A stretch of DNA of 32,161 bases from Acidobacteriota bacterium (GTDB lineage Bacteria; Acidobacteriota; Terriglobia; Bryobacterales; JACQDG01): assembly GCA_016201185.1 (NCBI GenBank), contig JACQDG010000037.1, positions 1 through 32,161 of the forward strand, written 5' to 3'. Of the stretch, positions 1 through 7,933 are shown in pieces. Position 1 is the first letter of the stretch, and every line of letters begins with the position of its first letter. The notes beneath the pieces were generated by a model. That model saw nothing but the letters and a program-made list of their open reading frames with translations, was not told where the DNA came from and made no database searches. Position numbers and translations under genes: made by a program.

Positions 1-2
1 AC

Positions 3-170
3 GATGCCTTGTCCCAGGCGCTGTTTTTCCTGGGCTTCTGCAGCGCCAAGCTGGAAAAGAGCCGCGATGCCCTGAAGTACTTCACCGAGGCTTCCAAGAC
101 TCCAGGCCCCTACCAGGCCCTGTCGGCCGAAATGGTCAAAAAGATCCGGGCAGGTTCAAGAGAGCAGTAG
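3..170 (+). CDS. C-terminal fragment of a TPR-like protein
   Basis: An open frame enters from the left edge and stops at TAG 168-170, giving 55 visible residues. The visible part reads as a helical hairpin (FFLGFCSAKLEKSRDAL followed by KYFTEASK), with the small/aromatic spacing of a tetratricopeptide repeat, and ends in a short basic tail. The acetate kinase start lies one base after its stop, so the two are probably co-transcribed. The N-terminal part and any partner domain are outside the window. The TPR assignment is by pattern only, and the function is unknown. Confidence 0.6.
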   Translation, partial: DALSQALFFLGFCSAKLEKSRDALKYFTEASKTPGPYQALSAEMVKKIRAGSREQ

Positions 171-171
171 G

Positions 172-1299
172 GTGCCCGGCACCGGGGACAGCGTCTCGCG
201 GCGGATTCTTGTTCCCAACCTGGGCTCCACTTCGCTGAAGTACCAGCTTCTGGGGTTTCCTAGCGAGAAGACGCTGGCCCGCGGCAAGGTAGAACGGATC
301 GCCGGGCCGGCAGAATACCGCACCGCCCTGGCCGAGGTGCTGGACCGGCTCTTGCCCGGGGGAATCCACGCCATCGGGCTGAAGGCCATTCACGGCGGGC
401 CGCAATTTTGCGGGACGTTTCGGGTGGATAAGGCAGTAATCGCTGCCCTGCGGGAATTCGAGCCCGCAGCGCCCCTGCACAATCCGATCTATATCCTGGC
501 CATAGAGACGCTGCGAGCGCTGGCGCCGGACATTCCTTTGGTGGCGGTTTTTGAGACCGGGTTCCACCGCACCATGCCCGAGGCGGCCGCCTGCTATGGG
601 GTGCCGCGCGTCTGGAGGGAGCAGTTCGGCATCCGGCGCTACGGATTTCACGGCGCCTCTCACCGGTACGTTAGCGAGCGGGTTCCGGCGATCCTGGGGC
701 GGGGAGCCGGAGGTCTGCGCCTCGTCTCCTGCCACCTGGGGGGCAGCAGCTCGATCTGCGCCATTCAGAACGGAGTCTCGGTGGACACCACCATGGGCTT
801 TTCACCCCAGTCCGGGCTGGAGAACGCCACCCGTCACGGCGATCTGGACCCGTTCGCCGTGCTGTTCTTGATGGACCGGCTGGGCTACTCCACGTCTCGG
901 ATGCGGCAGGAGTTGTTGCTCCACGGCGGGCTGGCAGGGCTTTCCGGTATCCCCGGAGGCGATGTGCGCGATCTGGAAGCCGTCGGCAGTCCCGGGGCAC
1001 GCCTGGCGCTGGAAGTATTCGCCTACCAGGTCCGTAAGACCATAGGCGCCTATGCCGCGGCCATGGGTGGACTCGACGCTCTGGCCTTTACCGGCGGCAT
1101 CGGAGAAAACTCCGCTTCCCTGCGCGAAGCCTGCTGCCGGGGTCTGGAATTCCTGGGGATTCGCCTGGATCGGGAACGGAACCGAAGTCTTTCCGGCGAC
1201 CGCGTAGTCTCGCCCGAAGGCGCATCGGTTCCCGTGCTGGCGCTAGCAACTAATGAAGAACTGATTGTGGCCAGAGAAACAGCCGCTCTGTTGTGGTGA
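172..1299 (+). CDS. ackA: Acetate kinase family protein (divergent active site)
   Basis: Acetokinase-family ATP:carboxylate phosphotransferase; acetate kinase makes acetyl phosphate from acetate and ATP, or ATP in the reverse direction. At 375 aa it is slightly short for the family (about 400). Landmarks in order: NLGSTSLK (16-23), HGG (74-76), APLHNP (100-105), YGFHGASHRYVS (157-168), CHLGGSSS (187-194), MGFSP and ATRHGDLDP (208-227), FTGGIGENS (306-314) and TNEEL near the end. Three positions differ from what I remember of characterised AckA: Lys71 where an Arg precedes the HGG motif, Glu128 in VFETGFH where the catalytic Asp normally sits, and Gly190-Gly191 where HLGNGSS has Asn. The start is GTG at 172, one base after the upstream stop. 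It could use another short-chain acid. The family call is firm; the substrate is not. Confidence 0.88.
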   Translation: MPGTGDSVSRRILVPNLGSTSLKYQLLGFPSEKTLARGKVERIAGPAEYRTALAEVLDRLLPGGIHAIGLKAIHGGPQFCGTFRVDKAVIAALREFEPAAPLHNPIYILAIETLRALAPDIPLVAVFETGFHRTMPEAAACYGVPRVWREQFGIRRYGFHGASHRYVSERVPAILGRGAGGLRLVSCHLGGSSSICAIQNGVSVDTTMGFSPQSGLENATRHGDLDPFAVLFLMDRLGYSTSRMRQELLLHGGLAGLSGIPGGDVRDLEAVGSPGARLALEVFAYQVRKTIGAYAAAMGGLDALAFTGGIGENSASLREACCRGLEFLGIRLDRERNRSLSGDRVVSPEGASVPVLALATNEELIVARETAALLW

Positions 1300-1326
1300 A
1301 GCGTTCGTGTCCGGGCGCCTCAGTGG

Positions 1327-2261
1327 CTAGCGCCGCTTCAGGGTCGGACGGTCTTCTTCGTCCTCTTTGTTGCCCTTGCCGTCCTTGTCCTCGACGGGGA
1401 TGGTGCCGCCGCCGGTGGATTTGCGCAGCCTCGGGCGGTTGAGGTCTTTATCGTCTGCCTTACGGCGGGCGTGCAGGGCGACCAGCCGGGCCTTCACATC
1501 CAGAAACTCCGAGGTGTTGACCACGTACTCGGACTTCTGCGGCAGGATCTTCTGGATGTCCTTCTGCGCCTCGGTGATGCGGTCCCCTGTCATGGGGTGG
1601 GTGCTGAAGACCTTGGAAATAGTCCCAGGCTTCTTCTTTTCATCGGACTGGATCTTCTCAAAGAAATCGACGAAGGAGTTGGGATCGTAGCCGGCCTGCC
1701 GTAGCCGGTCCACCCACCCATGAAGATCAGCGGGATGGTGCCGAGGTTGACCAGTTGCCCGCGAGTGGCCTGCCGTGTGCCGGGGCGCGCGGCGACATGC
1801 GCAATCTCGTGGGCCATTACACCCGCCAGCTCCGATTCCGAAGTCGCCTTCAGTACCAGCCCGCTATTCACGAAGAAAAACCCGCCTGGCAAAGCGAAGG
1901 CGTTCACTTCCTCGCTGTCGATCACCTTGATAGTGAAGGGCACCTTGGCGTCAGAGTTGCGCACCAGGTTCTGCCCTACGCGGTTCACATACTCGGCGAT
2001 GATGGGGTCGTCGATGATCCGGGCCTGGCGCTCCACCTCCTGCGCCAGTTGCTTGCCGAGGGCGATCTCCTTCTCGATCGAGTAGAAGTTCACGCCCGAG
2101 CCGACGTTGCGGTCGCCAATGGCCTCCACGTCCTGCTTCTTGTTCTTGGGCTTCTTCTGGGACTGGCTGCTCTGAGTTTTGTCCCCATCCTCCTGGGCCC
2201 GCATCGCCATTGGCACTGCCAGCGCCAGCGTCAGAAGGATTGCCAGTGATGTCTTTTTCAT
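1327..2261 (-). pseudogene. M48-family metalloprotease, internal deletion plus frameshift
   Basis: Two reading frames together make one M48-like Zn peptidase. The first (from ATG 2261) has a signal peptide (MKKTSLAILLTLALAVP), a charged linker, IALGKQLAQEVERQ, the ALPGGFFFVNSG core and the zinc motif HEIAH at residues 151-155, then GGWTGY. The family continues here with a membrane-proximal helix and the EADxLGLQY motif that carries the third zinc ligand. Instead the sequence jumps near 1700 into another frame reading QAGYDPNSFVDFFEKIQ and FSTHPMTGDRI, which is the normal downstream part, and ends in a charged tail at 1327. About 30-40 residues, including the Glu ligand, seem to be missing. 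As read it cannot encode an active protease. An assembly error is the main alternative. It converges on ackA with a 27-nt gap. Confidence 0.8.
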
Positions 2262-2342
2262 ACCGCCACCCCTTCGACTCGCCCCTTTCCCGGGATCCGC
2301 CTCAGCCCGCTGCGGTGGCCAAGGAAGACCTCACTACGCTAC

Positions 2343-2348
2343 ATTATA
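2343..2348 (-). promoter_or_regulatory. TATAAT -10 element of the M48 gene
   Basis: Read on the minus strand, ATTATA is a consensus TATAAT, about 80 nt upstream of the M48 start codon. No convincing -35 hexamer lies 16-18 nt further upstream. The 186-nt gap between the M48 gene and the divergent aminotransferase contains nothing else I can support. Confidence 0.35.
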
Positions 2349-2447
2349 CCGTTTTGGGCTCGGGCGCCCCACAATTATTAAACGCGCTGGAGGGCAGAGA
2401 AGTTACCCGATCTGGCTGCGTTTGGAACCAGAGCCGAGGTTAACAAG

Positions 2448-3572
2448 ATGGAATTCTGGGAGAAGTACCGCCGCGAATTTCCGGTGACCGAACACTGGGC
2501 TTACATGAACCACGCCGCCGTGGCGCCGCTTTCCCGGCGAGCCGCTGACGCCATGCAAGGTACGATTGAAGACGTTTGCCGCAACGGGGTCGCCCACAGC
2601 AAGCAGTGGGACGAGGTGTTCGAGGGCCTGCGTTCCTCGGCCGCCCGCCTGATCGGGGCCTCCGCGGAGGAGATCGCCATTGTAAAAAACACCACCGAAG
2701 GCCTGGCCATCGTGGCCAACGGCCTGGACTGGCGTCCGGGCGACGCCATGGCCGCTGTGGAGCGGGAGTTTCCGGCCAATTACTATCCCTGGAAGCACTT
2801 GGAGACACGCGGCGTCAAGGTTCGGTGGATCCCCCAGAGGGAAGGCCGCATCGAGCTCGAGGATGTGGACCGCGCCTGCGCCGGCGCCAGGTTGCTGACC
2901 ATCAGCTTTGTCCAGTACCTGAGCGGCTTTCGTGTGGACCTGGAAGAGGTGGGCAAGATTTGCGCCCGGCACGGCTGCCTTTATGTTGTAGACGCCATTC
3001 AAGGGCTGGGAGTCTTCCCTGTCGATGTCCGCAAGGCCGGCATCCATGCTCTGGCCGCCGACGGGCATAAGTGGCTGATGGGGCCGGAGGGGTGCGCCAT
3101 CCTTTTCGTAGCCTCGAACCTGATTCCCCGGATCGAGCCGGTGGAGTTTGGCTGGACCAGCGTCGCCAATTACCGCGACTACCAGTCCCGCGACGCCGCC
3201 TTGCGGGCCGGGGCCGCCCGCTATGAGTGCGGAACGCTGAACACGGCGGGCTGCTATGGAATGCTCGCGGCCATCGATCTTCTGCTGGAAGTCGGGATCG
3301 AGCGGATCGGAGCACGCGTGGCGAGCCTTTCGCGGCGCATTGCGGCCGGCGTTGCCTCCCGAGGCTATCGCCTGATGACATCGCCCGAAGGCGAGGCCAC
3401 TTCGGGCATCCTGGCCTTCCAGAAGGAGGGGCTGGACACCGTGGCGGCCGTAAAGCGACTCGCGTCCCAGAGAATCGCTGTCGCCCCGCGCTCCGGCTGG
3501 ATTCGAACTTCTCCCCACTTCTACGTAAGCGACGAAGAAGTGGATCGGCTGCTGGCGGCTCTCCCGGCATGA
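2448..3572 (+). CDS. Class V PLP-dependent aminotransferase family protein
   Basis: A 374-aa protein of the aminotransferase class V fold (cysteine desulfurase, isopenicillin N epimerase and kynureninase-like relatives). The PLP lysine is Lys208 in ADGHKWLMGPEG. The cofactor aspartate and its partner are Asp182 and Gln185 in YVVDAIQGLG. The N-terminus has the MNHAAVAPLS segment typical of class V enzymes, and NTTEGLAIVANG (81-92) matches the phosphate-binding region. No catalytic cysteine loop of a true cysteine desulfurase is apparent near the C-terminus, so an epimerase or lyase-like role is as likely as desulfuration. The ATG at 2448 lies about 8 nt after a GAGG stretch (ccgaggttaacaag). 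It appears intact and monocistronic. Substrate unknown. Confidence 0.85.
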   Translation: MEFWEKYRREFPVTEHWAYMNHAAVAPLSRRAADAMQGTIEDVCRNGVAHSKQWDEVFEGLRSSAARLIGASAEEIAIVKNTTEGLAIVANGLDWRPGDAMAAVEREFPANYYPWKHLETRGVKVRWIPQREGRIELEDVDRACAGARLLTISFVQYLSGFRVDLEEVGKICARHGCLYVVDAIQGLGVFPVDVRKAGIHALAADGHKWLMGPEGCAILFVASNLIPRIEPVEFGWTSVANYRDYQSRDAALRAGAARYECGTLNTAGCYGMLAAIDLLLEVGIERIGARVASLSRRIAAGVASRGYRLMTSPEGEATSGILAFQKEGLDTVAAVKRLASQRIAVAPRSGWIRTSPHFYVSDEEVDRLLAALPA

Positions 3573-3635
3573 ACGGGCCCGGCCGGCGCGCCCGCTGCGG
3601 CCGGACCGGCTGGTACCACATGCTATTCTGAGGTC

Positions 3636-4448
3636 ATGAAGCGATGGGGGCCGCGTCGCTGGAAGCTGTGGGTGGCGGCCACGCTGCTGGTCTTAGGCTG
3701 CCTCCCTTTCCTGCATGCCCAGCGCGGCGCCCAGCGCTGGTTGTGGCGGCAGGACGACTATGAGCCGCCGCCCGCCGACGCGCATGATCCGGCCGAGTAT
3801 TACTTCGCCCGGCTGATTTACACCACTCACCCCCTGGGCCGCTGGGGTCCCGGCTCGTGGATCATCGACTCGCCAAAGGCCGAGCGTCACTTCCTGCAGG
3901 GCGTGCGCCGGCTGACCAATGTCCACGCCAACTCGGGAGAAAAATACATCGAGGCGACCGACCCCAACCTGTTCAACTATCCCTGGCTTTACTCGGTCGA
4001 GGTCGGCCACTGGGATCTCAGCGATGAAGAGGCCGCCGCCTTGCGCGAATACCTGTACCGCGGCGGCTTCCTGGTGGTGGACGATTTTCACGGCACCATC
4101 GAGTGGAATACGTTTCTTCACAGCCTGCGCAAAATCTTTCCCGACCGCTCCATCGTCGAGATCGCGAACGACGACCCCGTTTTCCACACTCTCTACGACC
4201 TCGGGGAGCGGTTCCAGGTCCCCGGACTGCAGTTTCTCTACACCGGCCGCATTTATGAGCTGGATGGCGTCGAGCCCCACTGGCGCGGCATCTACGACGA
4301 CAAGGGCCGGCTCATGGTGGTCATCAACTTCAATATGGACCTCGGCGATTCCTGGGAGCACGCCGACTTGCCAGCCTACCCGGAACGGTACACGGCGATG
4401 GGCTCTCGTTTAGGTATTAACTATATTATCTACGACATGACGCACTAG
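3636..4448 (+). CDS. DUF4159 domain protein, exported
   Basis: A 270-aa protein with an N-terminal hydrophobic export segment (WVAATLLVLGCLPFLHA) followed by a DUF4159-type domain. Visible family-like stretches are FARLIYTTHP, IDSPKAERHFLQG, LREYLYRGGFLVVDDFHG, FLYTGRIYELDG and the C-terminal VVINFNMDLGDSWEHAD. The fold is related to glutamine-amidotransferase-like/flavodoxin-like domains, but no catalytic triad is evident to me. In several bacteria such proteins occur near MoxR/vWA genes; none are present here. A TATTCT hexamer (3624-3629) ends 6 nt before the ATG, so the mRNA may be leaderless. It converges with the M28 peptidase gene. Biochemical function unknown. Confidence 0.82.
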   Translation: MKRWGPRRWKLWVAATLLVLGCLPFLHAQRGAQRWLWRQDDYEPPPADAHDPAEYYFARLIYTTHPLGRWGPGSWIIDSPKAERHFLQGVRRLTNVHANSGEKYIEATDPNLFNYPWLYSVEVGHWDLSDEEAAALREYLYRGGFLVVDDFHGTIEWNTFLHSLRKIFPDRSIVEIANDDPVFHTLYDLGERFQVPGLQFLYTGRIYELDGVEPHWRGIYDDKGRLMVVINFNMDLGDSWEHADLPAYPERYTAMGSRLGINYIIYDMTH

Positions 4449-4517
4449 CATTCCAATGCCGCCCGCCAAGACTGCAGGCGCCAGACAGGAAGCGGCGGCG
4501 GGAAAGCCGGCTCACAA

Positions 4518-6602
4518 CTACTCCAGCCGAACCAACTCGGCCGCCGCCAGGTTTTTCAGGTATTGAGCGACGCCTCCCGGTTCGACGGTGCCGTAGTAGC
4601 CTTCCGGGGCCGCCTGGGCCTCGGCCCGCACGGCCCGGTATATATCCAGCCCCGTGCGCCGCCCGTCGACGAAATTCAGCGCCTCGAACGCCATCAAGGA
4701 GTGCAGCCCATCCACCGCCTTCACCTTGTTGCGGCGTTCCAGGAACTCCGCCGGCCCGCAGGCCAGCCGCGGCTTCATTTTCTGCAGTTCTTTTTCGACC
4801 GGAGATGGCTCTTCGAGCGGGAGGGTCTGGCGGCCGGTCAGGGAACGATACTGCGCCGCCAATTCCGCCAGGTACGCTTGGCCCAGCTTCTCATGACCTT
4901 CAATGAAGCTGTCCACCATTGCGTGGTTTCCCGGGCCTATCATCTTGATCGACTCGAGAGCGCGCTTATCGCGCTCGATCGAGCGCTCCAGCAGGTTGAC
5001 AGCGTCGGCGTAGGCGCGCGGCCGGCCGGCTGCGATCCACGCCACCCCCGATTGCAAGGCTTGCCCCAGCCGCCTTGCCGAGCGCCCGTAGACCTCGGCC
5101 CCCAGGATCGGGATGTGCTTTTCCTCGGCTCGCGCCAGGAAATAGGCGATCGTCGCCACCGCGAAGGCGTTGCGCTGCAATTGCGTCCGGTCGATGTTCC
5201 ACAAGTCGTCGTCGGTCGAGTGGATGTAGTTGTCCGGAAAATTGGTGAAGGTCACGCCGGGCACGCCGATCGGCGCCTCGTTGAAGGTCATGTGATCGGT
5301 GCTGTTGTGGAAGGGAACCATCGCCGCGTTGTAACGATGGCGCGTTCCCAGCCGGGCAAAGATCGGCCGCGGGTACAAATCCGCCGCGCCCACGCCCATC
5401 ATGGCCAGTTGCGAAGTGTTCCCTTCGACCAGGTATTCCACCACCGATTCGGCCACGTCGTTGAGGAAGTGAAAGCGCGAGAAGGGCAGGCGGGTCACAT
5501 TCTGCACGCGCAGGACATCCAATCCCTGATTGGCGCCCACCATGTCGGAATTGATATTGGCCAGGATCTTTCGGGCCTCGCCCGGATGGTCGGCAAAATA
5601 CTGCCGCTCGCTCCCGATCTCGGTCACCCACCAGAAGCGGATGTTGCGGCGGGGCGCCGCGAGCCTTCCCTCGCGGATCAGCTTGGCCAGCGTGCGGGCA
5701 ATTTCGGCCAGGTTGGCGCAGCCGCTGCCGTCGTCGTTCGCGGAGAATTTCTCTTCCTGCATATGTCCTGTCAGGACGATGTCCTGGCCCTCGATGGCGG
5801 TGCCGCGCAGGTAGCCTTCCACCATGACCTGCCACTTCTCTTCGCCGAAAGCGGAATCCACGTGGGCGTGAACCTTCACCGGCTGCTTGGCGGAGGCCAG
5901 GCGGGAGGCCAGCGCCGCTCCCTGGCGGTAGGAAACGCCGAAGGCAAAGGTGACGCGGCCCTCGGTTTCCTCGGCCGGTACTGAGAGCCAGCGCACCTGG
6001 TCGGGATAGCCAAACCAGCGCGCGGAACGGGGGTCGGGCCGCAGCACCAGCCCGGCCGCCTTCCTCTTGCTCACCGCTTCCTTCATCACTGCGGCCGGAC
6101 CCCCCCAGGCCAGTACGATCTTTCCCTCGACCTGCTTGTCTTCATAATCCTTCTCGTTCGTCCCATCGCCCACATCGACCAGTTCGGCCGTGACGTCGAC
6201 GGCGCGGCTGTTATCGAGCAAGTGCAGCGGCGTCTGGACCGTTGAGGCGATCCGCTCCGCCGTTGGGTCGACGATCCACAGTTCGGCCGACCGGGGGTTC
6301 CAGGCCGGATAGGTCGCCTTCTGCTTGATCAGCCGCACGTCCGCCAGACCATACTCGCGCGCCTTCTGCTCGTAGTAACGCGCCACTTCCATCAGGCCCT
6401 CCGCCCCGCCGCGCGGCCGATGGAACTGCGTGTTGTGCCGCAAATGCTCGTAAGCGGCGTCGCCTGAGATCTCTCCCTTCAGATAGGCCTCTTCCTGAGG
6501 GGTCAGGTATTTCAGGCTCTGGCCCGCCAGGACGAGAGAAGCCGCCACGGCCAGGCCAGCCGGCCGCACAACCGCTATCAGGCTCTTCCAGAGTTGGAAC
6601 AT
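4518..6602 (-). CDS. Secreted M28-family zinc metallopeptidase
   Basis: A 694-aa exported peptidase. An N-terminal hydrophobic segment (residues about 8-27) is followed by a helical region. A PA-like insert spans roughly 130-250 (GKIVLAWGGPAAVMKEA, AAGLVL). The M28 catalytic domain begins around 260. Metal-site motifs visible are LTGHMQEEK (His280), SANDDGSG (Asp290/291), WWVTEIGSE, INSDMVG and NSTDHMTF. A C-terminal helical extension of about 200 residues follows the catalytic core. These enzymes remove N-terminal amino acids from peptides outside the cytoplasm. It is intact and long, and appears to be a single gene. A TATACT hexamer on the minus strand (6632-6637) lies about 30 nt upstream of ATG 6602. 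The exact specificity is not deducible. Confidence 0.87.
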   Translation of the reverse strand: MFQLWKSLIAVVRPAGLAVAASLVLAGQSLKYLTPQEEAYLKGEISGDAAYEHLRHNTQFHRPRGGAEGLMEVARYYEQKAREYGLADVRLIKQKATYPAWNPRSAELWIVDPTAERIASTVQTPLHLLDNSRAVDVTAELVDVGDGTNEKDYEDKQVEGKIVLAWGGPAAVMKEAVSKRKAAGLVLRPDPRSARWFGYPDQVRWLSVPAEETEGRVTFAFGVSYRQGAALASRLASAKQPVKVHAHVDSAFGEEKWQVMVEGYLRGTAIEGQDIVLTGHMQEEKFSANDDGSGCANLAEIARTLAKLIREGRLAAPRRNIRFWWVTEIGSERQYFADHPGEARKILANINSDMVGANQGLDVLRVQNVTRLPFSRFHFLNDVAESVVEYLVEGNTSQLAMMGVGAADLYPRPIFARLGTRHRYNAAMVPFHNSTDHMTFNEAPIGVPGVTFTNFPDNYIHSTDDDLWNIDRTQLQRNAFAVATIAYFLARAEEKHIPILGAEVYGRSARRLGQALQSGVAWIAAGRPRAYADAVNLLERSIERDKRALESIKMIGPGNHAMVDSFIEGHEKLGQAYLAELAAQYRSLTGRQTLPLEEPSPVEKELQKMKPRLACGPAEFLERRNKVKAVDGLHSLMAFEALNFVDGRRTGLDIYRAVRAEAQAAPEGYYGTVEPGGVAQYLKNLAAAELVRLE

Positions 6603-6716
6603 GAGTTTGCTCCGGCCAGAAATGGCCGTTCAGTATAGCACGCGGTTTCAGGAGCGATTTCTTTGTTTCTGCTGGGATTCGGCTAAGATGGCTCAATACC
6701 GGTCAAGGAGCCGACT

Positions 6717-7067
6717 ATGCGCCGCCTTTTGCTTTTCCTCTTGCTTCTGCCCCTGGCCCTGTGGGCCGCTGACATCACTGGGAATTGGAACTTCTCCGTC
6801 GATCTGGACGCCGGCAGCGGCAACCCCAGCTTCACCTTCCAGCAGGACGGTGAGAAGCTGACCGGCCACTACTCCGGCCAGCTTGGCGAGGCCGACCTGA
6901 CCGGCACAGTGCGGGGTGACGATATCGAGTTCACTTTCACGGTGAAGGGCGACCAGGGCGAATCAACTGCGACTTTCACCGGCAAGATATCTGGTGACAC
7001 CATGAAGGGCAAGGCGGTCTATACGAATTTCGGATCCGGCACTTTCGCCGCCAGGCGCGCTCGCTAA
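6717..7067 (+). CDS. Small secreted beta-rich protein, function unknown
   Basis: A 116-aa protein with a clear signal peptide (MRRLLLFLLLLPLALWAAD). The mature part is rich in Gly, Thr and alternating hydrophobic residues (GNWNFSVDLDAGSG, SFTFQQDGEKLTGHYSG, ADLTGTVRGDDIEFTF, TATFTGKISGDTMKGKAVY), as expected of a small lipocalin- or calycin-like beta barrel or sandwich. Similar short proteins with repeated 'G.W.f....' and 'f.g.i.gd.m.G' strands are common in Acidobacteriota. No catalytic residues can be named. The ATG has a good ribosome site (caaggagccgact). A TAAGAT hexamer at 6684-6689 may be the -10. It converges with the pseudopilin gene with a 6-nt gap. Confidence 0.75.
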   Translation: MRRLLLFLLLLPLALWAADITGNWNFSVDLDAGSGNPSFTFQQDGEKLTGHYSGQLGEADLTGTVRGDDIEFTFTVKGDQGESTATFTGKISGDTMKGKAVYTNFGSGTFAARRAR

Positions 7068-7073
7068 GCGCGT

Positions 7074-7490
7074 TCACCAGTCGGCGTACTTGCTGCCGTC
7101 GAGCGCTTTGCCGTCCGAGCCGCTATGGACGTCGATGATGCCCGGCTCCTTCTGATCCACGCTGCGCACGGCGTCCTCCATCTCCACCTTCCAGCTTTCG
7201 CGGGATTTGGTGAAGGGGTCCAGAGGTACTTCGCGGAGATAGCCTTCCGTCACCAGGTCTTGCAGCGACTGCGGCGCCTTCTCCTTGTCGAAGGTGTATT
7301 CGTCGATGAGGGTACGCAGGGTGAACAGGTTGTTCTTCAGCACGCTTTCCTTGGCCCGGATGATGGCTTTTTGGTAGAGCGGTACGGCGACCGAGATGAT
7401 CGTGATGATGATCGTGAGGACGATCATCAGCTCGATCAAGGTCATGCCGCCCGAGCGGCGGGCCTTACCAATCTGAATACTTCGTTCCAT
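7074..7490 (-). CDS. Type II secretion/type IV pilus pseudopilin (GspG-like), second copy
   Basis: A class III (prepilin) leader MERSIQIGKARRSGG precedes the processing site and hydrophobic helix MTLIELMIVLTIIITIISVAVP, with Glu at +5, so a prepilin peptidase should cleave after Gly. A small GspG-like globular domain follows (LFTLRTLIDEYTFDKEKAP, GYLREVPLDPFT). I choose ATG 7490 rather than the ORF-track start at 7532 because it gives a normal leader length; it overlaps the upstream pseudopilin by 26 nt. It ends in ALDGSKYADW, almost the same as the ALDGTKYSDW end of its neighbour, so the two arose by tandem duplication. It is the third gene of the secretin operon. Confidence 0.85.
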   Translation of the reverse strand: MERSIQIGKARRSGGMTLIELMIVLTIIITIISVAVPLYQKAIIRAKESVLKNNLFTLRTLIDEYTFDKEKAPQSLQDLVTEGYLREVPLDPFTKSRESWKVEMEDAVRSVDQKEPGIIDVHSGSDGKALDGSKYADW

Positions 7491-7932
7491 CCAGGGCCGT
7501 ATCGGTGCTCTTGGTATAAACGTCGAAGACATTCTGCCCGCCCCAGCTTTGCGAGCCCGGGTCGTCCTTCATAGCGCGCAGGCCCCAGTCGGTCCCGCCG
7601 GTCAGGGGGTCTGGAGGGATGCGGCGCAGGAACCGGATTTTCTTGTCCACCGTGCCCTGCAATTTCACGCCGTCGACCATAGTCTGGAGGTCCGGCGGAT
7701 AACCTTCCGATTCCAGCTTGGGAGGGCCCAGCAGGCCGCGGTCTGAAGCGTCCTTGTAGCGGTCGATGGCGGCTCGCATTTCCCGCAGGGCGTAGCGCAG
7801 TTCCCGTTCCTTCTCGCGGCGGACCTTAACGCGCGCCAGCGGCAGGGCCATGGAGGTCAGGATGAGCATGATCGTAAAAGCCACGATCAGCTCGATCAGC
7901 GTCAAGCCCGCGTTGCTCCTGCCGCGCCTCAT
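7465..7932 (-). CDS. Type II secretion/type IV pilus pseudopilin (GspG-like), first copy
   Basis: A 155-aa prepilin-like protein with a short basic leader (MRRGRSNAG), the LTLIELIVAFTIMLILTSMALP transmembrane helix with Glu at +5 of the mature protein, then an extended amphipathic helix (REKERELRYALREMRAAIDRY). The C-terminal GspG-like region contains RRIPPDPLTGGTDWGLR, resembling the 'PxDPxG..w' segment of major pseudopilins, and ends in ALDGTKYSDW. It starts one base after the secretin stop codon and overlaps the next pseudopilin, so all three are translated from one message. The pair probably assemble a short pseudopilus below the secretin. No ATPase, inner-membrane platform or prepilin peptidase gene is present in this window. 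Confidence 0.87.
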   Translation of the reverse strand: MRRGRSNAGLTLIELIVAFTIMLILTSMALPLARVKVRREKERELRYALREMRAAIDRYKDASDRGLLGPPKLESEGYPPDLQTMVDGVKLQGTVDKKIRFLRRIPPDPLTGGTDWGLRAMKDDPGSQSWGGQNVFDVYTKSTDTALDGTKYSDW

Positions 7933-7933
7933 A

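Noticed and set aside
2403-3518. 371-aa minus-strand ORF opposite the aminotransferase
   Set aside because: Shadow frame; the plus strand carries an intact PLP enzyme with its lysine motif.
4563-5984. 473-aa plus-strand ORF opposite the M28 peptidase
   Set aside because: Its composition is rich in His, Arg, Gly and Val without any motif, and it is fully antisense to a gene with clear metal-binding motifs. High-GC shadow.
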